From positions 1 to 57,967 of the forward strand of contig JAQUPQ010000024.1 of NCBI GenBank assembly GCA_028716525.1: a stretch of DNA of 57,967 nt, written 5' to 3'. The position numbers were made by a program, and so were the translations under genes. Of the stretch, positions 16,331-25,266 are shown one piece after another; position 1 is the stretch's first letter, and each line of letters opens with the position of its first letter. The stretch comes from Terriglobia bacterium (lineage in GTDB: Bacteria > Acidobacteriota > Terriglobia > JAIQFV01). The notes beneath the pieces were generated by a model. That model was given only the letters and a program-made list of their open reading frames with translations. It did not search any database and was not told the origin of the DNA.

Positions 16331-17485
16331 ATGAAACGAATCATTGGTTTGATGTCCGGCACTTCGGTGGATGGAATCGACGTGGCGGTGGTTGATGTCT
16401 CCGGAAACGGCCCGGCCACACGCTTTTGCTTGCGGGCTTTTGAAAATGTTTCCTACCGCCCGTCGGACCGACGTCGCATTCTCTCCTTCCTCACCCCTCA
16501 GAAATTTGAATTGCAGGCCATTAGCCAGCTGAATTTCTGGTTGGGATCCTTGTTTGCCGAAGCCGTCTTGAAAGTGTGCCGCAAGCATCACATCGACGTA
16601 GGAAGTGTTGATCTCATCGGCTCTCACGGACAAACGATTTATCATCAGTCGATCCCTTCCTTGTTTGAGGGCCGCCCTGTGGCCTCGACGCTCCAGCTGG
16701 GTGAAGCTGCGGTCATTGCGGAACGGACAGGCGTCACGACGATTTCAGATTTTCGTGTCCGGGACGTGGCCGCGGGAGGAACGGGGGCTCCGTTGGTTCC
16801 TTATGTGGATTTTCTCCTGCTTCGCGATGAACACAAAAATCGCGTCGCCCTCAACATCGGTGGCATTGCCAATGTCACTTGTTTGCCCCGCCGGGTCCAA
16901 CCTCACAAGCTGATCGCTTTTGACACCGGGCCGGGAAATATGATTATCGATGCGGCCACAGCATTGGTGACGCGGCGACGCATGAGGTTTGATCGGGACG
17001 GTCGCCTGGCTGCAAGTGGTCGGGTAAATGAGCGGGTGCTGAAACGGTGGATGTCGCATCCGTTTTATCGACTGAGACCACCGAAGGCAGCCGGTCGTGA
17101 ACAGTTTGGTGTTGAGTACACCCGGGAGATCGCGAGGGATATGCGTCGCTTTCCGCATAACGATCTGATCGCTACCGCCACGGAACTTACGGCTCGAACG
17201 ATTGTTCTGGGCATTCAACGTTTCGGCGGGATGCGCGGCAATCCCAATGAGCTGATTGTCTCGGGTGGTGGCGCCCGAAATAAATTTCTCCTCACGCGCC
17301 TTCGAGCACTCCTGCCGGCATCACAAGCAATGACCTCAAATGCGGTGGGCATTGACCTGGATGCAAAGGAAGCCATTGCGTTCGCCATCCTCGCCAACGA
17401 AACCTGGCATGGCCGCACGTCAAATGTGCCGTCGGTTACTGGGGCTCACCATGAGGTGATTCTCGGAAAAATCACTCCCGCATGA
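16331..17485 (+). CDS. anmK: Anhydro-N-acetylmuramic acid kinase
   Basis: AnmK cleaves and phosphorylates 1,6-anhydroMurNAc released from murein turnover to MurNAc-6-phosphate, so wall fragments can be recycled. The ASKHA kinase features are visible: GLMSGTSVDGIDVAVVD (phosphate loop), SHGQTIYHQ, DFRVRDVAAGGTGAPLVPY, NIGGIANVT, FDTGPGNMIID and LIVSGGGARN. 384 residues, normal. Its stop overlaps the next gene by 4 bp (ATGA), coupling it to an oligopeptide-type binding lipoprotein, which suggests joint wall-peptide and sugar recovery. No murQ is present in the window. Confidence 0.96.
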   Translation: MKRIIGLMSGTSVDGIDVAVVDVSGNGPATRFCLRAFENVSYRPSDRRRILSFLTPQKFELQAISQLNFWLGSLFAEAVLKVCRKHHIDVGSVDLIGSHGQTIYHQSIPSLFEGRPVASTLQLGEAAVIAERTGVTTISDFRVRDVAAGGTGAPLVPYVDFLLLRDEHKNRVALNIGGIANVTCLPRRVQPHKLIAFDTGPGNMIIDAATALVTRRRMRFDRDGRLAASGRVNERVLKRWMSHPFYRLRPPKAAGREQFGVEYTREIARDMRRFPHNDLIATATELTARTIVLGIQRFGGMRGNPNELIVSGGGARNKFLLTRLRALLPASQAMTSNAVGIDLDAKEAIAFAILANETWHGRTSNVPSVTGAHHEVILGKITPA

Positions 17486-19059
17486 TTAGGACACGCAAAA
17501 TTTCAAAATTCGCCCCAAGGACGTTCCTACTTCTCGGATCAATTCTGGTCATGGCGCAGTTGGGTTTTATCGGGTGTGGTTCGCACCCGAGAGACCCCAA
17601 GACGCTGGTCTTTCTCCTGGAGTCCAGCCCCGTTAGCTTGGATCCCCGGATCGGAACCGATGCGTTTTCAGAGCGGCTCTATGAACTGCTCTTCAACTCT
17701 CTGGTGCGCCGCGATTCCCATGCCAACTTGGTCCCGGACTTGGCGGAGAGTTGGCAAATGCCGGATCCGCTGACCTATGTTTTTCACCTGCGCAAAGATG
17801 TACGATTTCACGACGGGCGCTTGTTGACATCCAGAGATATCCGTTACACCTTTCACAGTATCCTCGATGGCGAAGTAAAGACTGCCAAACGAGACCAGTT
17901 TGTCGACATCCTCAACATAGATACTCCCGATCCTTTTACCGTCGTCATCACGCTTCGTTCAGCCGATGTGAATTTTCTTTGGAACGTATCCTTGGGGCAG
18001 ATTGGCATCGTCCCCGAAAACTCGGATACCCGTTTCGCGGATCATCCCATAGGAACCGGTCCGTTTGAATTTGAGACCATGCATACGGACCAGGATGTGA
18101 TACTCAAGAGGAACCCGTTCTATTTCGGCGGCCCGCCGCGGCTCGAACGCCTGGAATTCAAGATTGTTCCGGAAGCTATCGTCAGAGCCCTCGAAATGCG
18201 GAAAGGCTCGGCCGATATGGCTCTCAATGAATTAACACCCGACATGGTTCGCACCTTACAATCGGATCGCCAGTTGCAGGTTATTGAAGAGCCCGGAACC
18301 ACATACAAATACCTGGCGTTTAATTTGCAGGACCGGATTCTCCAAAATGTGAAAGTTCGAAAAGCCATTGCCTACGCCATCGATATTCCCGCCATCATCA
18401 AATATCTCTGGCGAGATCAGGGAATCCCCGCAAGCGGCATCTTGCCGCCCAGTGTTTGGGCGTACGAACCGCATGTTGAACTGTATCCTCACAACCTCCC
18501 TCTCGCGCGGCGACTGTTGGATGAAGCCGGCTATCCCGTCCCGCCGAAGTCTCCTTCGGCTCCACGATTTACCTTAACCTACAAGACTTCCACCGAGGAG
18601 CTATCGCGATTGGAGGCGATTGTCATTCAACAGCAACTGCGCGAAGCCGGCATTCAAGTTGAAATAAGGTCGTTCGAATTTGCCACGTTCTATTCCGATA
18701 TTATCCAAGGCCGTTTTCAGCTCTTCTCCCTCCGCTGGATCGGCGACAATTTGAATCCTCAAATCTTCGAATCGGTGTTTTATTCCAAAAACATCCCTCC
18801 GGGCGGGAAGAATCGAGGCCACTATTCAAACCCCCGATTGGACGAGCTTATCGAAAAGTCCCGGAGCGAGATGAATCAAGAGGTGCGGAAGCAGTATTAC
18901 TCTGAAATTCAGAAGATTCTGGCCGACGATCTCCCTTACATCAGCTTGTGGTATGTTAATAACGTGTGCATCGCCAACCGGCGGGTCAAAGACATTCATT
19001 TGACGCCTTCGGGCGACTTTGATTTTTTGAAGGATGTTTGGCTGGATGCGAATCAATAG
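17482..19059 (+). CDS. Family 5 ABC transporter substrate-binding lipoprotein (peptide type)
   Basis: Extracytoplasmic solute-binding protein of the OppA/DppA family, 525 residues. It is probably a lipoprotein: an N-terminal hydrophobic stretch ends in LGFIGC with the lipid-modified Cys near residue 32. Family features are LVFLLESSPVSLDPRIGTDA, LVPDLAESWQMPDPLTYVFHLRKDVRFHDG, FADHPIGTGPFEFE and IAYAIDIPAIIKYLW. No permease or ATPase genes of an ABC importer adjoin it, so either they lie elsewhere or this is an orphan sensor-like binding protein. Coupled to anmK by a 4-bp overlap; the muropeptide idea rests on context only. Confidence 0.92.
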   Translation: MIRTRKISKFAPRTFLLLGSILVMAQLGFIGCGSHPRDPKTLVFLLESSPVSLDPRIGTDAFSERLYELLFNSLVRRDSHANLVPDLAESWQMPDPLTYVFHLRKDVRFHDGRLLTSRDIRYTFHSILDGEVKTAKRDQFVDILNIDTPDPFTVVITLRSADVNFLWNVSLGQIGIVPENSDTRFADHPIGTGPFEFETMHTDQDVILKRNPFYFGGPPRLERLEFKIVPEAIVRALEMRKGSADMALNELTPDMVRTLQSDRQLQVIEEPGTTYKYLAFNLQDRILQNVKVRKAIAYAIDIPAIIKYLWRDQGIPASGILPPSVWAYEPHVELYPHNLPLARRLLDEAGYPVPPKSPSAPRFTLTYKTSTEELSRLEAIVIQQQLREAGIQVEIRSFEFATFYSDIIQGRFQLFSLRWIGDNLNPQIFESVFYSKNIPPGGKNRGHYSNPRLDELIEKSRSEMNQEVRKQYYSEIQKILADDLPYISLWYVNNVCIANRRVKDIHLTPSGDFDFLKDVWLDANQ

Positions 19060-20365
19060 CTACATCACAAGTACTGCCTTAGGTCTGGGGCTGTTGTTGG
19101 CGTTTTCACCGGCCTGTTTCGCATGGTCAGTTCAAAAGGCTCCGCCCAAAACGAAAAGCACCAGACCCTCTGATCCCGATGAAGCACTGAGACTCCAAAT
19201 CAATAAAGCCATGGAGAAGAAAGACTGTGTTTCCGCCATTCCTCTGCTGCGAGCTCTTTTGGAGCATTCGCCTCAGGAAGCAGTAGCCTGGTTTAATCTG
19301 GGCAACTGTTATGCCATGACACATAACACCGCTGAAGCCCTGGCTAGTTTCAAAAAAGCCGTGGCCGTCGAGCCGGAACTTTACGAGGCGACGGCCAATA
19401 TGGGCCTGCTCTTGGCTCGCGAAAACCGGTGTGAAGAAGCTATGGAACCCCTGGCAAAGGCCATCAAGCGGGAGCGCAACAATTTCAGCCTGCGGTTTGC
19501 CCAAGGAGTGTGTGAGTTGGAGGGGGGAAAATATGCGGAGGCCGTGGTCGATTTGGCGGCGGCAGCAGGATTACGGCCGAAAGATCCGGATGTCCACATT
19601 CAGCTGGCACAAGCTTATTTGAAATCCGGTCAGGCCCAGGCGGCCGAGGCGGAACTCGAGAAAACCTTGGTTATTGATCCTCAGAACGAACCGGCTCATT
19701 TGGGTTTGGCAAATCTGGCCATTGATCGTAATGATTTGGAGACGGCAGTCGCACAACTCGAAAAGATTGCTGCAGCACATCCCGACAATTTTGCAGTTCG
19801 AGAACAGATTGCCACCCTCTTATTGAATCAGAAGAAATATGAGCAGGCGGCGCAGGAATTGGAGAAGATCCACGCCTCTGCTCCGGATCGAGAGTCGATT
19901 TCTGAAAAGTTAGCCCACGCTTACGCCCAGATCAGCCAGGACGAGAAGGCCATGGCCTTGTATGCCGATTTGATTCGAGCACATCCTGATAATGCGGAGT
20001 ATCATTCCAATCTGGGAAAGCTCTATCTGGCGAAGCGGAATTTCAGTGTGGCCGAGCGGGAATTTCGGGCGGCCCTCAGTCTCCGGCCCACCGACCTGGA
20101 ATGCGCGCGAAACCTGGCCTCCACCTTTCTGTTGGAGGAGAACTTCTCTACGGCCGCCGGACTTTTGGAGAAAATCATCGCCTCGGGCAACGCTACTGCG
20201 GGTGAGTATTTTTACTTGGCCGTCAGCTACGATAAAATGAATCAAGTTGACCCGGCTTATGCGAATTATCAGAAATTTTTAGCCCTGGATCAGGGCAAGA
20301 ATGATACCCAGGAATTCCAAGCCCGGCAGCGCATGAAAATTCTTGAGAAGCGAAAAAAGCGGTGA
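19046..20365 (+). CDS. Secreted tetratricopeptide-repeat protein
   Basis: About 440 residues: a signal peptide (ending SPACFAWS) and then a chain of roughly ten TPR helix pairs, e.g. AVAWFNLGNCYAMTHNTAEA, LYEATANMGLLLARENRCEE, PDVHIQLAQAYLKSGQAQAA and AEYHSNLGKLYLAKRNFSVA. TPR solenoids mediate protein contacts; nothing enzymatic is visible. I use ATG 19046 because GAAGGA lies 11 bp upstream and the signal peptide is cleaner; ATG 19034 is an in-frame alternative that overlaps the previous gene slightly more. Overlaps the binding-protein gene upstream and, by 4 bp, the next gene, so it belongs to a tightly coupled periplasmic set. Confidence 0.85.
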   Translation: MRINSYITSTALGLGLLLAFSPACFAWSVQKAPPKTKSTRPSDPDEALRLQINKAMEKKDCVSAIPLLRALLEHSPQEAVAWFNLGNCYAMTHNTAEALASFKKAVAVEPELYEATANMGLLLARENRCEEAMEPLAKAIKRERNNFSLRFAQGVCELEGGKYAEAVVDLAAAAGLRPKDPDVHIQLAQAYLKSGQAQAAEAELEKTLVIDPQNEPAHLGLANLAIDRNDLETAVAQLEKIAAAHPDNFAVREQIATLLLNQKKYEQAAQELEKIHASAPDRESISEKLAHAYAQISQDEKAMALYADLIRAHPDNAEYHSNLGKLYLAKRNFSVAEREFRAALSLRPTDLECARNLASTFLLEENFSTAAGLLEKIIASGNATAGEYFYLAVSYDKMNQVDPAYANYQKFLALDQGKNDTQEFQARQRMKILEKRKKR

Positions 20366-20862
20366 ATTCCCGTCTCCTCATTTTTGGCAATCGGGCCCGT
20401 TCAACAGTCACCTCCGGCGTCCTTAAGGGCGCATTAGGCCTGTTGATCATTGCGCTGCCTTGTCTTTCATTCACCGCGGACGCCAAGGCCAATCTTCCTA
20501 AGGCCATCGACCTGGCTGTGAAGGACGCCGATAGGACGCTCATTATCATCGAGGGAAATGTAAGAACTAATCAATTTGAAGCTGTGCAGCAAGGCTTGAA
20601 GGAGTACAAGGAGTTGTTGGACGCGGCAATCCCAAAAGCAACCGAATACTTTGTAGGACGGGTGAAAACGCCGGGAATTTTGAAGGACGCTGAAATCAGG
20701 CTGCGGAAGCAGATTCGACGCTTGGCCGACATTCGGCCGGAATTACCCATCCCGCTCCGTACAGACCTGGACTCTGCCACCGATTCCGCCGAAACGCTGC
20801 GCAAGCAGCTTTTCAGGGAATTACTCGGCCCCTCGAAGAAGAAACCAAATTCTCTCGCATGA
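20362..20862 (+). CDS. Small secreted helical protein, unknown function
   Basis: I do not recognise a family. 166 residues from a GTG that overlaps the TPR gene stop by 4 bp (GTGA). An N-terminal signal peptide (hydrophobic GALGLLIIALPCLSF, cleavage near ADA) precedes an all-helical mature region rich in charged residues (VQQGLKEYKELLDAAI, LKDAEIRLRKQIRRLADI, LRTDLDSATDSAETLRKQ). No cysteine pattern or metal motif is visible. Its layout resembles the next protein, and both may be distant relatives. Co-translated with the TPR protein, which may be its partner; that is inference. Confidence 0.75.
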   Translation: MNSRLLIFGNRARSTVTSGVLKGALGLLIIALPCLSFTADAKANLPKAIDLAVKDADRTLIIIEGNVRTNQFEAVQQGLKEYKELLDAAIPKATEYFVGRVKTPGILKDAEIRLRKQIRRLADIRPELPIPLRTDLDSATDSAETLRKQLFRELLGPSKKKPNSLA

Positions 20863-21533
20863 GCATTTTTGTGATCCGGTCAATCAAAGATTCATTCCAC
20901 GGCATGAAGTCAACGCTGCTTGTGTCGATGCTCATCCTTGTTTCGTCTTCTCTTGCCGGAACAACAGTGTGCTTCGGACAGTTCAATCGGCCCGATTTCC
21001 TTTCCGCCAGCGAAGTCGATCAGATCCGTGAGGCCCAGGATATCAACGATCGCGTCCCTCTTTATTTAAGCTTTGCCGGCGCGCGATTGGATGGCGCTCG
21101 AAAGCTCCTGGGTCTTCCTGTAAAGGAGGAGAAGGAATCCAAACACCCCAGGAAAGAGAAAGACCAGGATGTGTCGGCCCCGGTAGCGGGAGATGAACCC
21201 AAGAAGTCGCTGGCCGATTATGTGAACGAATACGCCGACATTTACGAGGAAATGTTGCGGCACTTGGAGCAAAACCTGGATCAAGGAGAGGATTCGCGCA
21301 AAGCTCTTAAAGCGATAATTAAGGAATCGCCGGAACACTTGCAGCGTCTCAAAGAAGTCGCCGCCAAAGTGTCGGAGGCGGCGCCCGATCGCCTGGATGA
21401 TGCCCTGGAGGAAACCGGAAATGCCGTGGATGGCGCGCGCAAGGCCCTCGGTCAACAAGAGGGTCAATTTAATAAACCCAAGGAGAAAGATAAGAATGGA
21501 GGCGGACAAAAGAGAAACGAGAATCTTCACTAG
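20859..21533 (+). CDS. Small secreted charged helical protein, unknown function
   Basis: Unrecognised. 224 residues, start overlapping the previous stop by 4 bp (ATGA). A signal peptide (TLLVSMLILVSSSLAGTTVC, cleavage near CFGQ) is followed by helices separated by a Lys/Glu-rich linker (KEEKESKHPRKEKDQD) and ending in a low-complexity basic tail (PKEKDKNGGGQKRNENLH). Central helices include LADYVNEYADIYEEMLRHLE and LQRLKEVAAKVSEAAP, similar in style to the preceding protein. Its last 38 bp overlap the start of the SprT-like gene in another frame. Confidence 0.75.
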   Translation: MSIFVIRSIKDSFHGMKSTLLVSMLILVSSSLAGTTVCFGQFNRPDFLSASEVDQIREAQDINDRVPLYLSFAGARLDGARKLLGLPVKEEKESKHPRKEKDQDVSAPVAGDEPKKSLADYVNEYADIYEEMLRHLEQNLDQGEDSRKALKAIIKESPEHLQRLKEVAAKVSEAAPDRLDDALEETGNAVDGARKALGQQEGQFNKPKEKDKNGGGQKRNENLH

Positions 21534-22224
21534 AGTTTTCCGTCACTGGAATCCTTCCGCTCCCCCTCCCATAATTGAGATTTCCTTTTATCCCTATTCC
21601 GCCATCTCTCATTCCGTCCGCCTGCGGCGGGGCGTGTATAAGGTTCGACTGAGCCATCTTTTTTCGGCGGCACCCCCGGCCGTCATTGAAGCCGTAGCGC
21701 ACATCCTGTTTTCTCGTTTATACCGCCATGAGACGCCCTGCGAGGCCCTTCATCGCTATCACCTGTTCATCGAAAACAATCGATCGGTCTTCGAGCAACG
21801 CCTGCGTGAGTCTTATGGACCCTCACGCCCTCATGAGCCGCATGGAGCACACTACAACCTCGAGAAAATATTTGACCGTCTGAACCGCACTTACTTCCAT
21901 CCTCGACTCGTCAGGCCCAAACTCTGCTGGAGTCGCAAGAAGGCTCAAGTCAAGCTGGGCGAATACCTGTCCCTTCACCGGCTCATTGTCATCAACCGCC
22001 GTTTCGACGACCCCGACACACCTCACTTCGTCGTGGAGTATCTGGTCTATCATGAGATGCTCCACATGAAACATCCGGTGACAATTCGCAATGGCCGTCG
22101 CATCGTTCACACACGCCCGTTCTCAGAAGATGAAAAACGATTCAAAGATTTCGGGATGGCGCGCGAATGGATTCACAAGATGTCGGGAGCTGAAGAGAAG
22201 AAACGTGTGCGCGGACTGTTCTAG
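21496..22224 (+). CDS. SprT-like zinc metalloprotein
   Basis: Putative zinc-dependent peptidase of the SprT/Spartan-like group. The motif is YHEMLHMKHP (HExxH zinc site) about two thirds along a 242-residue protein, preceded by the SprT-like LEKIFDRLNRTYFHPRL and LGEYLSLHRLIVINRRFDDP. There is no signal peptide, so it acts in the cytoplasm. The ATG at 21496 has AGGAG ten bases upstream; the open frame extends further but would overlap the previous gene more. Ends the mutS-to-SprT run. Whether it cleaves DNA-bound proteins like Spartan or only binds metal cannot be told here. Confidence 0.8.
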   Translation: MEADKRETRIFTRVFRHWNPSAPPPIIEISFYPYSAISHSVRLRRGVYKVRLSHLFSAAPPAVIEAVAHILFSRLYRHETPCEALHRYHLFIENNRSVFEQRLRESYGPSRPHEPHGAHYNLEKIFDRLNRTYFHPRLVRPKLCWSRKKAQVKLGEYLSLHRLIVINRRFDDPDTPHFVVEYLVYHEMLHMKHPVTIRNGRRIVHTRPFSEDEKRFKDFGMAREWIHKMSGAEEKKRVRGLF

Positions 22225-22250
22225 AAGGAATCGTCTTTCGGGGGCCCGCG

Positions 22251-23294
22251 CTACTTGTCGCCGGGCAGCTTCCCGGCAATGAGATGAATGGGAATGCGGG
22301 ACACAGGCAGCCGTTGGGCATACTCAAACGCGGTTGTATGCTCGGAAACCAACTCGTCCACCTTGCCCCAGGAACCGCCTCGCCGCTCGAACACCTTCAC
22401 TTTGAGGTTCGCGATTTCGGTGTTGTAGCAAAACACCCGCTGCCCGTCCGGATCCTTGTACTGAACGCCAATCATGTTGGAGGCTCCCACGGACACCTCC
22501 CCCACATAGCCGCGTTTCCCCTGACGACCCATGAAATACCAAAAGAAGGGTTCGAAGCGGGAATGAATCGAAAACCAATCCGACACCTTGTTCAGTAACA
22601 CGACATGGCCGCGATAATTGAATCGGACAATCGTGGCGCGCGGCAAATCAATTCCGGCCCAGCGTACTTCCGAAGAAAAAGCATGCAGCTCACAGCCGGG
22701 ATTGTCTTTAAAGCTCAAACAATTGGCCCACACCCACCGCCGGGCGTGCTCGCTTCCCCACACGTGTTCCTGGCTCCCGGGAGAGTTTTGGCAACGATAG
22801 GTGTTCTGGTTGATTTGAAATTCCCCGGTGAAAGCCGCGTGAGGGTGCGGCGCCAATATCTTGGTTCGGGGCCATTTGCGTTCATACATCCAGGAATACG
22901 GAAAGTATCTGAAGCACGGCGACTCGCTGAAGAAGCGCAGATCCCATTCCAACGATCCCCTTTCGCCATCAATGCGACCGCGACTTTCCTGATGGCTCAA
23001 CCAACAGTTGCCTATTCGAAAATGGAATTGATCATGTGAGATCTCCGCTTCCGTGAGGGGTATGGCCATTCGCAAGGCCAAGTGCTGCTCCGGATCGGCG
23101 GCATGAAAGAAGACGCCCCACACTTCGGCCGTGGACTTCACTTCGGGGTTGTTGGAGGCCAAGAGAGTGAATCGAATCCACAGGGCGTGACCACTCTCCA
23201 AATGGTTGAGCTTAAAGAAATATACCTCATAATGGCCCCGGCGTGAGCCGTCCCATCGGGTCCGATTGGCAAGCTCGGATTCGTTTTGAGTCAT
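22251..23294 (-). CDS. AttH/CrtC-like (lipocalin-like) protein
   Basis: 347 residues resembling the AttH/hydroxyneurosporene-synthase (CrtC) and tocopherol-cyclase-like beta-barrel group: an early WDGSRRGHYEVYFF strand, SLEWDLRFF, a central basic aromatic motif EHVWGSEHARRWVWANC, and late beta strands. CrtC hydrates carotenoid double bonds and other members act on prenyl lipids; which applies here is unknown, and no carotenoid genes are nearby. No signal peptide or membrane anchor is evident. It converges with the SprT-like gene (26 bp apart). Family assignment is from pattern memory and moderate. Confidence 0.6.
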   Translation of the reverse strand: MTQNESELANRTRWDGSRRGHYEVYFFKLNHLESGHALWIRFTLLASNNPEVKSTAEVWGVFFHAADPEQHLALRMAIPLTEAEISHDQFHFRIGNCWLSHQESRGRIDGERGSLEWDLRFFSESPCFRYFPYSWMYERKWPRTKILAPHPHAAFTGEFQINQNTYRCQNSPGSQEHVWGSEHARRWVWANCLSFKDNPGCELHAFSSEVRWAGIDLPRATIVRFNYRGHVVLLNKVSDWFSIHSRFEPFFWYFMGRQGKRGYVGEVSVGASNMIGVQYKDPDGQRVFCYNTEIANLKVKVFERRGGSWGKVDELVSEHTTAFEYAQRLPVSRIPIHLIAGKLPGDK

Positions 23295-23606
23295 TTCGGA
23301 TTTTGCGTAACTTCAATAACTGACGATGACGGAGAGACCTCTACGCACCTTATTGAATCGATAGGTTCAGGCTTTTTGTCGTCGAGTAGTCCTCTCTCTA
23401 TGCAGCCACCTCGGGCTGGTGGAGGACGACCGCCACTTCGAGGCATTCTATTCTTTCGATACCAATTTATCAATTCGCTCAGACTGATTCGCTTCCCCAA
23501 TAAGTTCATTCACAATCCTCAAACGCTGTGTTATTTTGCAAGCCGTTACGATTAGAGCCCCGACACTTATTCCGTGGCACTGAAACAGAATTAGGGGAGG
23601 TAGCGG
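23295..23606 (+). other. Divergent intergenic region upstream of pgi
   Basis: 312 bp between the start codons of the AttH/CrtC-like gene and pgi. It must contain both promoters, but I see no site as clear as elsewhere in the window. The pgi ribosome-binding site (AGGGGAGG, about 23595) is strong. No tRNA or convincing hairpin was seen. Confidence 0.4.
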
Positions 23607-25202
23607 ATGAATCCATCGACACTTTGGGAGCGCTACAAGAAGTATTTGAACGTCAATCCGGCCGTCGATGTGTGGCTGGACATCAGCCGCATGAATTTCT
23701 CGGATGATTTCTTTTCCGGAATGGAAAACTCCGTGCAGGAGGCTTTTCGAAAAATGGATGAGCTTGAAGCCGGCGGCATTGCCAATCTCGATGAGCACCG
23801 CATGGTGGGGCACTACTGGCTTCGCAATCCAGGTTTGGCGCCCCGGATCGAAATTCGCCAAGCCATTGAAACCACCATTCATCGCATCAAGGATTTTGCG
23901 AACAAGGTGCACTCTGGACAACTGATCAATGAGACGGGCGAACCCTATTCACATCTGTTGGTCATTGGAATCGGCGGATCGGCCCTGGGACCCCAGTTTG
24001 TGTCTCGCGCCCTTTCTACTTCTCAGGACAAATTGAAAGTCTTCTTCTTCGACAACACCGATCCCGACGGAATGGACCGGGTGCTTTCCCACATCGGGGA
24101 CCATCTTGGCCAAACCCTGACCGTGGTGATCTCAAAATCCGGAGGAACCAAGGAAACTCGCAACGGAATGCTGGAAGTTCAAACGGCCTTTGAACACCGC
24201 GGTTTGCTTTTTGAAAAGCACGCCGTGGCTGTGACCGGGGTCGACAGTGAATTGGATCGATACGCAGTCGCCCACCATTGGCTGGAGCGATTCCCGATGT
24301 GGGATTGGGTGGGAGGACGAACCTCCGAGATGTCCGCAGTGGGTTTGCTTCCGGCAGCGCTGCAGGGTATTCCGATTGACGCCTTACTGGCCGGCGCCCG
24401 GGCTATGGATGAGGTCACCCGGCAGAATCAAACGCTTGCAAATCCCGCCTCCCTCTTGGCCCTTATGTGGCATTACGCGGGGGAAGGTCGCGGCGCAAAA
24501 GACCTGGTCATTCTTCCCTACAAGGATCGCCTGGAACTTTTCAGCCGGTACCTTCAGCAGTTGGTCATGGAATCACTGGGCAAGGATCGTGACCTCGACG
24601 GGCACGAGGTCCATCAGGGCCTGTCGGTGTATGGAAATAAGGGGTCGACAGATCAGCACGCCTATGTACAGCAACTTCGAGATGGTCTAAACAATTACTT
24701 CATTGTGTTCATCGAAGTGTTGAAGGATCGTGAAGGAAAATCAATCGAGGTCGAACCGGGCATAACCTCCGGCGATTATCTCAATGGATTTCTCCAAGGG
24801 ACACGCCGGGCCCTGCATGACAACGGCCGCGAGTCGTTAACCATCACAATCCGCGATGTGAGCCCGGAATCCATCGGAAAATTAATTGCTTTGTTCGAAC
24901 GGGCGGTGGGTCTGTACGCGAGTCTGATTCACATTAATGCCTATCATCAACCGGGTGTTGAGGCCGGGAAGAAAGCGGCGCAGGCGGTGATCGTTATTCA
25001 AAATCAGATCATGTCTTTCCTGGGAAAGCAGCCGGGAGCGTATTTTGATGTGGATTCTATCGCCCGAGGTATTGGCGCTGAGGGAGAGATTGAAACCGTG
25101 TTTAAAGTGCTTCATCACCTGGCAGCCAATCCCGAACGAGGCATCCTCAGCAAGGCGGGCGAAAATATTTTTAAGACCACCTACACGCTTTCGAAGCGAT
25201 AA
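23607..25202 (+). CDS. pgi: Glucose-6-phosphate isomerase
   Basis: Pgi interconverts glucose-6-phosphate and fructose-6-phosphate in glycolysis and gluconeogenesis. The 531-residue protein shows the sugar-phosphate loop [18 protein letters not shown], the [14 protein letters not shown] motif, [20 protein letters not shown], the catalytic region [20 protein letters not shown] and [18 protein letters not shown] near-perfect ribosome-binding site (GGGGAGG) precedes the ATG. It is monocistronic: the proline dehydrogenase gene converges from the other side. Architecture and length match the longer bacterial Pgi subgroup. Confidence 0.96.
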   Translation: MNPSTLWERYKKYLNVNPAVDVWLDISRMNFSDDFFSGMENSVQEAFRKMDELEAGGIANLDEHRMVGHYWLRNPGLAPRIEIRQAIETTIHRIKDFANKVHSGQLINETGEPYSHLLVIGIGGSALGPQFVSRALSTSQDKLKVFFFDNTDPDGMDRVLSHIGDHLGQTLTVVISKSGGTKETRNGMLEVQTAFEHRGLLFEKHAVAVTGVDSELDRYAVAHHWLERFPMWDWVGGRTSEMSAVGLLPAALQGIPIDALLAGARAMDEVTRQNQTLANPASLLALMWHYAGEGRGAKDLVILPYKDRLELFSRYLQQLVMESLGKDRDLDGHEVHQGLSVYGNKGSTDQHAYVQQLRDGLNNYFIVFIEVLKDREGKSIEVEPGITSGDYLNGFLQGTRRALHDNGRESLTITIRDVSPESIGKLIALFERAVGLYASLIHINAYHQPGVEAGKKAAQAVIVIQNQIMSFLGKQPGAYFDVDSIARGIGAEGEIETVFKVLHHLAANPERGILSKAGENIFKTTYTLSKR

Positions 25203-25266
25203 CCGACCGATTCCCCGGTCCGGATTGCGCACCCCATTTACGACCTCTTCAGGATTGCCTCCATCA

